DNA of 10,843 bases from Saprospiraceae bacterium (GCA_007125435.1 SLDF01000297.1:1-10843), one strand, 5' to 3'; shown: positions 1 through 7,397, numbered from the stretch's first letter. Program-made: numbers and translations. Notes: a model not told the origin generated them from the sequence alone.

Positions 1-45
1 CACCCAAGCAAGCACTTTCGCTCATCTCTACACATGATTAATGCA

Positions 46-90
46 CTCTTGATACTTTTTTTGGACAAGCAAAAAAAGTATGACAAAGAG
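46..90. repeat. Inverted repeat with a perfect 12-bp AT-rich stem
   Basis: Bases 52-63 (atactttttttg) are the exact reverse complement of 70-81 (caaaaaaagtat), with a 6-base loop gacaag at 64-69. Beyond the stem the flanks are imperfectly symmetrical (ctctt at 46-50 and aaagag at 85-90). It could act as a bidirectional terminator-like hairpin for a gene left of the window, or be a small dispersed repeat. The stem is almost pure A/T, so it would be weak as a classical intrinsic terminator. Confidence 0.6.
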
Positions 91-118
91 AAGAACAGCC
101 AAAAGTCCAAATTAAACG

Positions 119-164
119 CAGTTAGTATAGATTTATACTGTTTGTAAATCTATTTTCTTAACTG
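119..164. repeat. Nested inverted repeat (two-tier hairpin)
   Basis: The outer arms cagtta (119-124) and taactg (159-164) enclose the inner arms tagattta (128-135) and taaatcta (145-152) around a 9-base loop. Both pairs are perfect. The site lies 215 bases upstream of the folP ATG, so it could be a regulatory or terminator structure. In AT-rich DNA stems this short can arise by chance. Confidence 0.35.
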
Positions 165-378
165 TATAATTTAAAACCTACTCCCCAGAAATAATAAGTG
201 ACCCACATTCTCGCCATAAAAGATGGCTAAATTATACGACTTAAGAAAGAATTATGTGCATATTCACCAATAACTTTAAACCGATTTATACAATATAATC
301 GTCACCGGACGCCATCTGACAGTGAGGGCAAGTGGGTATTATGGCTTTAACCCAAGGAAAGAGATTCACAAAAACTAT

Positions 379-1212
379 ATGATACAAATAAAATCAAAAG
401 AACAGTTATTCACATGGACGTCACCCATTGTCATGGGCGTCATAAATATTAATGATGATTCTTTCTACAGTGGCAGCAGACTGACAGATGAGGAAGAAAT
501 AGTGCACAGAACAAAAAAAATGATTGAGGAAGGGGCTGCTATCATTGACATGGGCGCTGCTTCTAGTCGACCTGGATCTGAGCCGCCAACAGTCAAAGAT
601 GAAATTCAGCGAGTTACTATGGCCGTAGAGGCTTGTAAAAAAAACATACCGAATGCTGTTATATCCGTAGACACCTACAGGCATGAGGTGGCCGATGCTG
701 CTATACAATGTGGGGCGATGATTATCAATGATATCAGCAGTGGAACACTGGACCCTAAGATCCATGAGGTAGTCGCAAAATATGATGTCGCCTACATTGC
801 CATGCATATGAAGGGAACACCAAAGACCATGCAGAATAATCCCCAATATGATGATCTAATATTTGAAATCAATCAATACTTTCTCAGTCTCGATGAAGAC
901 CTCAAATCCAAAGGTATTTACAATTGGATAGTTGATCCGGGATTTGGCTTTGGAAAAACAATCCAGCATAACTACGAGCTACTATTCAACTTGGAAGCGC
1001 TGAGAATTATAAACAAACCAATCCTGGTCGGTATCTCAAGAAAGTCAATGATTTATAAACTATTAGACAAGAAGCCAGAAGATGTATTGCCAGGTACTAC
1101 AGCTCTGCACTGGGAAGCTCTCATTAGTGGAGCTGACATATTACGAGTGCACGATGTAAAAGAAGCTGTCCAGCTTACCAACCTCTTTCAAAAAACTGCA
1201 GGTTGGCGATAG
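379..1212 (+). CDS. folP: Dihydropteroate synthase (DHPS)
   Basis: FolP condenses 7,8-dihydropterin pyrophosphate with p-aminobenzoate to give 7,8-dihydropteroate in cytosolic folate synthesis; it is the sulfonamide target. From the ATG at 379 it is 277 residues, normal for this TIM-barrel family. Visible landmarks in order: VMGVIN at 18-23, loop 1 NINDDSF at 23-29, DMGAASSRPG at 57-66, a VDTYR strand end, INDIS, HMKGTPKTMQ, DPGFGFGKT (pterin-site Asp), SRKS (the phosphate/pABA-site Ser-Arg-Lys) and RVHD near the C terminus. ATG 379 is preferred over GTG 322 because the family fold begins just after it; no Shine-Dalgarno is present. Oddity: loop 1 reads N-D where most DHPS have T-P. The remaining key residues are kept, so I expect an active enzyme. 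The diadenylate cyclase gene that, from memory, often follows folP in Bacteroidota is absent; a long gap follows instead. Confidence 0.96.
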   Translation: MIQIKSKEQLFTWTSPIVMGVININDDSFYSGSRLTDEEEIVHRTKKMIEEGAAIIDMGAASSRPGSEPPTVKDEIQRVTMAVEACKKNIPNAVISVDTYRHEVADAAIQCGAMIINDISSGTLDPKIHEVVAKYDVAYIAMHMKGTPKTMQNNPQYDDLIFEINQYFLSLDEDLKSKGIYNWIVDPGFGFGKTIQHNYELLFNLEALRIINKPILVGISRKSMIYKLLDKKPEDVLPGTTALHWEALISGADILRVHDVKEAVQLTNLFQKTAGWR

Positions 1213-1528
1213 ACCTCGAGTGATTGTCAGGCTTCTTATTCAGCAATCTATCTTATGTTTACTTTCTAAAGGATCGAAAGTACCGTATTTTGCCCTTTCG
1301 ACTTCCTGTGGTTGTCAATTTGCTCATCATAAATTATGAGACCTGCTTTTGGTTCGTATTGTACTTTTTGCAAACGTAGATTATATGGTGCTGGCATGAG
1401 ATATTCATATTAAACTCATATCTTATATATAATCAATTGCTATTATGCCTATTAATACAGGTTTTGCCCCCCAGTAAGAATCTTTAAACCTTGAATGAAT
1501 TCAAAATGGGCGGTAAAACCCAATGCTT
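1213..1528. other. Non-coding spacer downstream of folP
   Basis: I see no gene in this stretch. It contains a hairpin at 1270-1307: tcgaaag (1274-1280) pairs perfectly with ctttcga (1295-1301), and agga (1270-1273) pairs with tcct (1304-1307) across a 2-base bulge. No T-tract follows, so it is not a standard intrinsic terminator, although its place 57 bases after the folP stop would suit an mRNA 3'-end structure. The rest is AT-rich and featureless up to the GC-rich repeat at 1529. Confidence 0.4.
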
Positions 1529-1833
1529 TGCATCAGCGATGTGAAGTGGTGGCGTAGCGAATGCGAAGCCAGACTCGATGGAGCAAAAAGTGGAATCGAG
1601 GCCGAACGAATAGTGAGCCACGGAACGAGTCTGAAAATATCCATCGTATGATCTAAGTCGCAGCTATTTTGAGTGAGATCGAAGAATAAAAAATACGCGC
1701 ATAGCCATAGCTACGTAAGTATTTTTTTTCGAAGATATCGCTTAAAAGAGCAAGACTTGGGATCATTAAGATGGCTATTTTCAGACTCTAAAAAGCGACC
1801 CGACGACGACAGGAGGAGGGAGATGCCCAAGAC
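1529..1833 (+). repeat. GC-rich interspersed intergenic repeat, copy 1 (expanded)
   Basis: The left block 1529-1608 starts tgcatcagcg and includes gtggcg, agccagac, gatgga, gtggaa and ggccga. It matches, in order, the reverse complement of 7100-7176. The right block 1794-1833 starts agcgacccgacgacg and ends gatgcccaagac; against the reverse complement of 7041-7079 I count 37 identities in 40 columns. Between the blocks this copy has about 185 bases where copy 2 has 20, and that extra sequence is almost wholly a long palindrome. The element is GC-richer than its surroundings. It also produces a spurious 75-codon frame (1673-1900) that I do not accept as a gene. The nature of the family (REP/BIME-like, or MITE-like) is inference. 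Confidence 0.75.
1627..1788. repeat. Long imperfect palindrome (about 70-base arms)
   Basis: This segment folds back on itself over nearly its whole length. Helices: 1627-1639 with 1776-1788 (13 bp, perfect); 1641-1645 with 1770-1774; 1648-1653 with 1761-1766; 1655-1659 with 1754-1758; 1663-1680 with 1734-1751 (16 of 18 paired, two as G-T); 1688-1696 with 1719-1727 (9 bp, perfect); apex tagc 1702-1705 with gcta 1710-1713. That is close to 58 pairs, far beyond chance. It could be a structured RNA, or a palindromic mobile remnant nested in copy 1. A competing pairing exists on the left: cagactcg (1570-1577) also complements cgagtctg (1626-1633). Confidence 0.75.
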
Positions 1834-1882
1834 AAAACAAAATCTGACAACTAGTCGGCATCTACTTGCTAAGAAACGCTGT

Positions 1883-1933
1883 CGTATAGTCCGGGGATAA
1901 TGGTATCTTTGCATTAATGGTGTAAACTATACG
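1883..1933 (+). promoter_or_regulatory. Bacteroidota-type -7 element bracketed by an 8-bp inverted repeat
   Basis: TATCTTTG at 1904-1911 is a perfect TAnnTTTG -7 element, followed by CA. No convincing TTG/TTTG -33 element lies 17-23 bases upstream. The element sits between cgtatagt (1883-1890) and actatacg (1926-1933), exact reverse complements 35 bases apart, which could be operator half-sites. It is the best promoter candidate for the tamB-like gene, with transcription starting near 1918. It lies just outside the right end of repeat copy 1. Confidence 0.5.
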
Positions 1934-2042
1934 CATTCCATACGTTATAATAGGTAGAAAAATTTATTATGATACGCAACTGGTATGAGTTATTCATTAC
2001 CTTTTACAAATACAAAGTGATCTGAAGCAGGACCATCAAAAT

Positions 2043-2047
2043 AGGAG
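2043..2047 (+). promoter_or_regulatory. Shine-Dalgarno-like AGGAG ahead of tamB
   Basis: AGGAG lies 40 bases before TTG 2088, too far to serve it. At normal spacing downstream the tamB frame offers only CTA, AAA, GAA and TTC, none a standard start. Bacteroidota rarely use Shine-Dalgarno pairing, so this may be chance; it is listed because it bears on where tamB translation begins. Confidence 0.2.
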
Positions 2048-2087
2048 TAAGCTAAAAGAATTCAGTAAGCGCAGATTAGTCAAAAGA

Positions 2088-5000
2088 TTGATCACAGGGC
2101 TATCTGTTTCACTATTAATTATCATACTGCTATTGTCTGTATTGTATATTGTGATTCAATTACCATCTGTGCAAAACTGGGGTACTAAGAAAGCGACGAA
2201 TTACTTCCAGACAGAGTGGAATGTTGAGGTTAATATAGAGAGTTTCAGGCTGTCCTTCAAGGATTTACTAATTATAGAAAATATCTATATAGAGGATCAG
2301 CATGACAGGAAATTATTGTCAGCTGAAGAGCTGAGAGTTGACTTCAATAAGAATTTACTCCATGTGCTTTTTGGCAAGCTATCTGTAGAAAACATAGCCC
2401 TCAGGAGTCCTCATATTCATATTATCAAGTCTGAGGATGTCTATAACTTTGATTTTATCATTCAGCATTTTAGATCGGATAAAGCCAGGAATAATGAGTC
2501 TGTCATCGAGTTGGATATAGACCGGATTTTGCTGGAGGATGCGATATTTGAGCTGGATAATCAGGATGAGGCGTCAAAGCTAGAAAGTGCTGTGAGCCTG
2601 GCCAATATAGAGATCACAGGCCTAGACCTGCAATCAATGCTTATAGAAATTGGTCGCCTGGAGTTGTATGAATCTGAAATAAGCCTCACTCTGCAATCGC
2701 AAGACACGGTAGATCATTCAAAAGAGATCGTAATACCGAACGAAAAGGAAAAAAGAACTGAGCCTAAAATTTTGGTAGATGTGCTCAAGATTAACAATGG
2801 AAGATTCAAACTAGACAATTATCGAAGGTCACAGGAAAGGTCAAGGCCGGATGATGCTTTAGATTTTGATTTTCTGGATGTGCACAATATTTTTTTCCAT
2901 ATAGAAGACATCGATTTTATGCCGATTGATATCACTGCCAATATTTGTCACCTCAGTTTTAATACATCTTCAGGGTTTGAATTGCAGACATTACAATCTG
3001 AAAATTTCTCTCTTGATAATGAAGAACTGGTGCTCGATAAGCTGATATTAAAAACACCCGAAAGCTACATCAAAGACCGATTAGTTTTCCAATATGAAAG
3101 CCTGAGGGATTTTCAGGAGTATGTTGACTACGTCTATATGAACTTTGACTTACGAGATTCATATCTGGCTACGACTGACCTGTTTTACTTTGCCCCAGAG
3201 CTCAGAGACAATCCATTCTTTATCAAGAACAGAGACAACAAGGTTTACTTTTCCGGCAAAGTAAATGGCACTGTAAATAGCCTCAAGGGTTATGCTCTCG
3301 ATGTTCAATTATCAGAAAAAGTCAGATTTAGAGGTGACTATGCCAGTAAATCATTGACGACGCCGGATGAGAGCATTCTAAACCTCAGAATTGAAAGTTT
3401 GCAGAGCGATATTAAAAACCTTCGCTTACTACTGCCGGGGTTTGATCTCCCTGATCATTTTGACAGGCTGGGCAAACTAGAGTTTAAAGGCCGATTTGAT
3501 GGTTATTACCATGATTTTGTCACATACGGTACATTGCAGTCAGAATTAGGTGAAGCCATCACAGATATTCAGCTAAATTCAGAACTCGGCTATGACAATG
3601 CAAAATACAACGGCAGTCTTGAGCTGATAAAATTTGACTTAAACAAGTGGCTTGAATCTGATGACTTTGGGTATTTATCTATGAAGGCCAATGTCGAGCG
3701 TGGATATGGCTTGATACTGGATAACATAGAGGCATATGTCAATGCAAACGTCACAGCTTTTGAATACAAAGACTATCTATATAAAGATTTTAATTTTCAA
3801 GGTCAGTTAGTAAAAAACCTCATGAATGGTAAATTGCTCATCAATGATGAAAATATCAATTTGAATTTTGATGGACAGATTAACTTTCAGGAGGAAAATC
3901 CGATACTAAATTTCCAAGCAGATATTAACCTACTTGACTTATACAAACTCAATTTTACCAACAATCCACTGGCGCTGTCCGGTAGCTTTGATATGGATAT
4001 TGAGTATAAGAACATTTCAAATATTGACGGTACCGCTGAGATTCATGATCTGGTGCTTTATGTAGAGTCTGGTGAGTTTATCTATGTCGATAGCATCGAA
4101 GTAGAGTCTAGATATAAAGATCGAGAACAGAAGTTCATTCAATTGACTTCAGATATGGCAGAAATATCATTGGAAGGTCAATTCAACCTCGACAACATCT
4201 ACCCCACTTTAATGTATTCTCTTCAAAAAAAGCAGCCGAGACTCTATAACATGTTCAACTTACCAAAGCCAAAAACGAATATTGAGTCCAATAATTTTAA
4301 ATTCAATATTAATGTCAATGACACCAAGAATTTAACCGACATACTCAATCTTCCCTTGGAAAGGGTAACTGACTTGAGGGTCAATGGAGATTTTTACAAT
4401 AAAGACACATCATTGGTATATTATCAGATCAGACAGTTCACAGTACCTAAGCTAACATTCAGAGATGTATCGCTCAATAATCTCACCATGTGGAGTGAGT
4501 CCCAAAGTGTCGGTACTGAGATGATTGGACATATGGACAACATATCCTTTAATGGTGTCCCTTTGGAGAATATAGATTTTCGGCTTAATCTGGATAAGGA
4601 TACCGTGAACATTGACATGGGGGCTAGCACTCTACTGAATGCATTTGATCAGCTGAATATCAATGCTAGATTGTTTGCAGTGGAAGACAAACTTCATTTG
4701 ACTTTTGACAATTTCGGGTTCAATAGTTTGAACAAATTTTGGACCATTCAAGACAGAAACTTCATTCAGTTTAAGAAGGATTATTTATACGCCAGACGGA
4801 TAAAATTCAGCGATGGTGAAGGTTTTGTTAGTTTATCCACTCACAATGACAAAGGGGCCATGATATCAGGCAATGAAATCAATCTGGAGATGTTCAATAC
4901 CTTGCTCCAGGAAAGGGACATTGTACTGAAAGGGGTGTCCAGTTTTCAGTTTTCTGTTGATGACTACTCCAAGGTTTCTAATCTTAGGGGAAGTGGATTC

Positions 5001-6935
5001 ATTCGCAACTTACATTTCAACAGCTTATCGCTGGGGAATGCGCGTCTATTAGCCACGCAGGACGATCTGCGCAGTGCCACATTATTAGACCTGAATATAG
5101 GCGAACCCGGTAGAGACTTGAAAGGACGCGGCTTTATCAAGTTACCAAATGTCGAGCTGGAAGAAGGAGATTATCGATATAGCTTTGACTTCTACATGAA
5201 CGAGTTTCCACTATCTCCGGCAGAATACTTCCTGTCTGGCCTGATAAGTGAAACATCAGGTGTTTTCTCAGGTGATTTCTACGTGGAGGGTGACTCCATC
5301 ATTCAGAATGTAGGTGGTGATCTTAACTTGATCAGAGCTTCTACTAAGATCGATTATTTAGGTACTAAGTACACTGTACAAAATAGCAGAGTTTTCATAA
5401 CCAACGAATACATCAATCTCAATGAAGTAGTACTGGAAGATACTCGCGGACGAACAGCCAATATGCAAGGACGAATCTGGCATGATAAGTTGAGAAACAT
5501 GGTGACTGATTTTAGAATTGTCTCACCTTCCTTTATGGTTCTTAATACCAGATCAAAAGACAATGATCTTTATTACGGCCGGGCATCAGGTCGGATCAAT
5601 GTCACTTTCGAGGGGCCATTCGATGCATTAGATATCTATGTAAATGCCACGACAGGTCCAAATACTGTAGTCGCCATACCTCTTACAGAAGCCAAGGAAA
5701 TCAAAGAGCAGAACTTCATTGTTTTTGTATCTAAGGACGACGACAATGATGGTAGCAATGTAGTGGCAGCACCTGATGGACTATCTCTAAGGATGGACCT
5801 ATCCATCACACCGGATGCCGAGCTTCAGCTCATATTCGATGAAAGAACCGGTGAAATCATTAAAGGTACCGGTAATGGAAATATCCAGTTGGATTTACCT
5901 CGAAATGGAGACTTTCAAATGTTTGGAGAGTTTCTCATAGACCGAGGTGAATATCCATTCAAAATGCCATTTCTTGAGAAATCATTTAATGTCAAAGAAG
6001 GAGGCACCATCGTCTGGTATGGCGATCCGCTAGATGCCATTATAAACCTCGAAGCTGAATATAAAGGACTCAAAACCTCTCCTTTCAATTTCATAAGTGA
6101 ATTCTTTAGAAACCAGACCAATGAAGAACTATTGCAAGAAGCCCGCAGACCAACCGATGTCGACTTGACACTGGCTTTAGATGGCCCACTTTTGCAACCT
6201 AATATTCAGTTTGACATACAGTTCCCACAACTTACAGGTGAGCTAAGAAATTATACAGATACTAAGCTAAGAACACTCTCTACAGACCTAAACGAATTGA
6301 ACAACATCGCATTCCAATTGCTTTTCTTCAAAGGCTTCATACCTAATCAGACAGAGATCGTCTCGGCCCAGGGTGGATTGGGTATTGCCTCCTCTACGCT
6401 GACAGAATTATTCACAAATCAAATGCGTGTCTTTGTCAATGAATTTTTAATCGACACCGTGAACAATACCATTGTCACGGATGTGGACTTTGACTTTGGC
6501 ATCATCATCAACACAGACTACAGTCAGGACCTTCAAAACCTAGTCGCTGCCGGGCAGTCCCAGTTTTACATCAGGCCCAGAGTACAAATGTTTGATGATA
6601 AAGTTACGTTTGATTTTGGCATCAATAATTACGGCCGCTTGGGTGCAGATAATAGATTGGCGGGAGAGTTTAATCTGGAGTATGCATTTGGTGACAGCCG
6701 ACGGTTTCGAGCCAAGATTTACAGCCAGGATCAGCCTCTTCCGGATAGTCGGCGAACCGTCTTTGGTGCAGGTATCATCTATCGGAGAGAGTATGATGAG
6801 TTCAGAGATATTTTCAGATTCAATAGCCGAAGAAGAAGAAGAGATAAAGCTCCACCTTCCTTACCTGACTATCCAGAATTTCAGCCTAATCTCTCACCTC
6901 TATTAGAGGAAGACAATGCAATCGAAGAAAAATAA
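2088..6935 (+). CDS. tamB: TamB-family outer-membrane biogenesis protein (DUF490), start uncertain
   Basis: TamB proteins are anchored in the inner membrane, span the periplasm as a long beta-taco groove, and help deliver outer-membrane proteins and/or phospholipids, with a TamA- or TamL-type partner not seen here. From TTG 2088 it is 1615 residues, typical of Bacteroidota and longer than the roughly 1260 of E. coli. Visible: a membrane anchor at about 5-25, then LPSVQNWGTKKATNYF as in TamB N termini, long repetitive beta-rich sequence, and the diagnostic C-terminal domain from about 1120, including GEFLIDRGEYPFKMP and EGGTIVWYGDPLDA near 1280-1320. The tail is Arg-rich, then acidic. Start problem: TTG 2088 is the only ATG/GTG/TTG in an open frame running back to 1989. 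The upstream codons encode SKRRLVKRL, the positive charge expected before an anchor, so translation probably begins upstream. Product call firm; 5' end not. Confidence 0.9.
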   Translation: MITGLSVSLLIIILLLSVLYIVIQLPSVQNWGTKKATNYFQTEWNVEVNIESFRLSFKDLLIIENIYIEDQHDRKLLSAEELRVDFNKNLLHVLFGKLSVENIALRSPHIHIIKSEDVYNFDFIIQHFRSDKARNNESVIELDIDRILLEDAIFELDNQDEASKLESAVSLANIEITGLDLQSMLIEIGRLELYESEISLTLQSQDTVDHSKEIVIPNEKEKRTEPKILVDVLKINNGRFKLDNYRRSQERSRPDDALDFDFLDVHNIFFHIEDIDFMPIDITANICHLSFNTSSGFELQTLQSENFSLDNEELVLDKLILKTPESYIKDRLVFQYESLRDFQEYVDYVYMNFDLRDSYLATTDLFYFAPELRDNPFFIKNRDNKVYFSGKVNGTVNSLKGYALDVQLSEKVRFRGDYASKSLTTPDESILNLRIESLQSDIKNLRLLLPGFDLPDHFDRLGKLEFKGRFDGYYHDFVTYGTLQSELGEAITDIQLNSELGYDNAKYNGSLELIKFDLNKWLESDDFGYLSMKANVERGYGLILDNIEAYVNANVTAFEYKDYLYKDFNFQGQLVKNLMNGKLLINDENINLNFDGQINFQEENPILNFQADINLLDLYKLNFTNNPLALSGSFDMDIEYKNISNIDGTAEIHDLVLYVESGEFIYVDSIEVESRYKDREQKFIQLTSDMAEISLEGQFNLDNIYPTLMYSLQKKQPRLYNMFNLPKPKTNIESNNFKFNINVNDTKNLTDILNLPLERVTDLRVNGDFYNKDTSLVYYQIRQFTVPKLTFRDVSLNNLTMWSESQSVGTEMIGHMDNISFNGVPLENIDFRLNLDKDTVNIDMGASTLLNAFDQLNINARLFAVEDKLHLTFDNFGFNSLNKFWTIQDRNFIQFKKDYLYARRIKFSDGEGFVSLSTHNDKGAMISGNEINLEMFNTLLQERDIVLKGVSSFQFSVDDYSKVSNLRGSGFIRNLHFNSLSLGNARLLATQDDLRSATLLDLNIGEPGRDLKGRGFIKLPNVELEEGDYRYSFDFYMNEFPLSPAEYFLSGLISETSGVFSGDFYVEGDSIIQNVGGDLNLIRASTKIDYLGTKYTVQNSRVFITNEYINLNEVVLEDTRGRTANMQGRIWHDKLRNMVTDFRIVSPSFMVLNTRSKDNDLYYGRASGRINVTFEGPFDALDIYVNATTGPNTVVAIPLTEAKEIKEQNFIVFVSKDDDNDGSNVVAAPDGLSLRMDLSITPDAELQLIFDERTGEIIKGTGNGNIQLDLPRNGDFQMFGEFLIDRGEYPFKMPFLEKSFNVKEGGTIVWYGDPLDAIINLEAEYKGLKTSPFNFISEFFRNQTNEELLQEARRPTDVDLTLALDGPLLQPNIQFDIQFPQLTGELRNYTDTKLRTLSTDLNELNNIAFQLLFFKGFIPNQTEIVSAQGGLGIASSTLTELFTNQMRVFVNEFLIDTVNNTIVTDVDFDFGIIINTDYSQDLQNLVAAGQSQFYIRPRVQMFDDKVTFDFGINNYGRLGADNRLAGEFNLEYAFGDSRRFRAKIYSQDQPLPDSRRTVFGAGIIYRREYDEFRDIFRFNSRRRRRDKAPPSLPDYPEFQPNLSPLLEEDNAIEEK

Positions 6936-7040
6936 TACCCGCCATAAAGTAAAAGTAGAAACCCTTCGTTATAATGTAATACATACGATACATTAGGTGT
7001 CAGTATTGTCTTGATATAGACAGGGGTGGTTCAATTCATC
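6936..7040. other. Spacer after tamB with two small hairpins
   Basis: taatgta (6972-6978) and tacatta (6989-6995) form a perfect 7-bp stem with a 10-base loop. tgtct (7007-7011) and agaca (7018-7022) form a 5-bp stem. Neither is followed by a T-tract, so no convincing intrinsic terminator is present. The copy 2 repeat begins directly after this spacer. Confidence 0.3.
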
Positions 7041-7176
7041 GTTTTGGGCATCACCCTCCTCCTGCGTCGTCGGGTCGCTATGCTTCACAGCTCCCTAAAC
7101 GGTCGGCCCAGCTTCCACATTCGTTCCATCCGGTCTGGCTCCCTTAGGGTCGCCACTGTTGCGCAGCGCTGATGCA
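7041..7176 (-). repeat. GC-rich interspersed intergenic repeat, copy 2 (compact, inverted)
   Basis: Read on the - strand this 136-base block runs tgcatcagcg ... agccagac ... gatggaacgaa ... gtggaa ... ggccgaccg, then 20 bases (7080-7099), then agcgacccgacgacg ... gatgcccaaaac. It has the same block order as copy 1 but lacks the long palindrome. Its outer ends carry gcatca and tgatgc on the - strand, a 6-bp terminal inverted repeat, and gcgcagcgc at 7161-7169 is a small palindrome. No frame inside it looks like a protein gene. Confidence 0.75.
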
Positions 7177-7340
7177 TGACCAGAAAAAACGACATTTTGA
7201 AATGCACTCACGCAAAACCGCAGGAGAAAACGAAATATCAAAGTGTAACCATTACCTTAGACAAGTCATCTTTATTTTACAATCGTTACAATTGAAATGA
7301 CTAAGAATAGCAATTTACTTTTCAGTGTTATATAAAAGGT

Positions 7341-7348
7341 TATTTTTG
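7341..7348 (+). promoter_or_regulatory. Candidate -7 promoter element for der-rfbC-rfbD
   Basis: TATTTTTG is a perfect TAnnTTTG match followed by CA, as at 1904. The best -33 candidate is TTTC at 7320-7323 with a 17-base spacer, which is weak. If used, the der transcript would carry a 5' leader of roughly 235 bases. Confidence 0.4.
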
Positions 7349-7397
7349 CAATGCGAAAACGCAGGGCATCTTTACGCATAAGTTGTAAGGCATGTAA

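Larger units (their letters stand above)
1..378. other. AT-rich non-coding leader upstream of folP
   Basis: I find no recognisable gene here. Frame 1 is open from the window edge to a TAA at 145-147 (48 codons), but its translation resembles no family I know. The stretch holds two inverted repeats, listed separately, and no clear TAnnTTTG promoter element. A GTG at 322 opens the folP frame 19 codons before the chosen ATG; that extension lies ahead of the start of the DHPS fold and is probably not translated. Confidence 0.5.

Noticed and set aside
1..147. C-terminal end of a gene entering from the left
   Set aside because: The open 48 codons run through the AT-rich hairpin, and the translation resembles no family I know.
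322..378. GTG-started 19-residue extension of FolP
   Set aside because: The ATG at 379 gives a normal DHPS length and the extension lies before the conserved fold.
421..846. 141-codon - strand frame inside folP
   Set aside because: It is antisense to a clear folP with conserved motifs throughout; a shadow frame.
1270..1307. Intrinsic terminator for folP
   Set aside because: The hairpin is real but has a 14-base loop and no T-tract after it, so I do not call it a terminator.
1529..1833. CRISPR array or tRNA gene in the GC-rich intergenic block
   Set aside because: There are no regularly spaced direct repeats, and no cloverleaf or GGTTCGA-type T-loop could be found.
1673..1900. 75-codon + strand frame and an overlapping 67-codon - strand frame (1711-1914)
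   Set aside because: Both lie across the palindrome and the right end of repeat copy 1; the translations are rich in Lys, Arg and Ser and show no domain. Repeat structure explains them.
6592..6906. 104-codon + strand frame inside the end of tamB
   Set aside because: It overlaps the conserved TamB C-terminal region in another phase and has no independent features.
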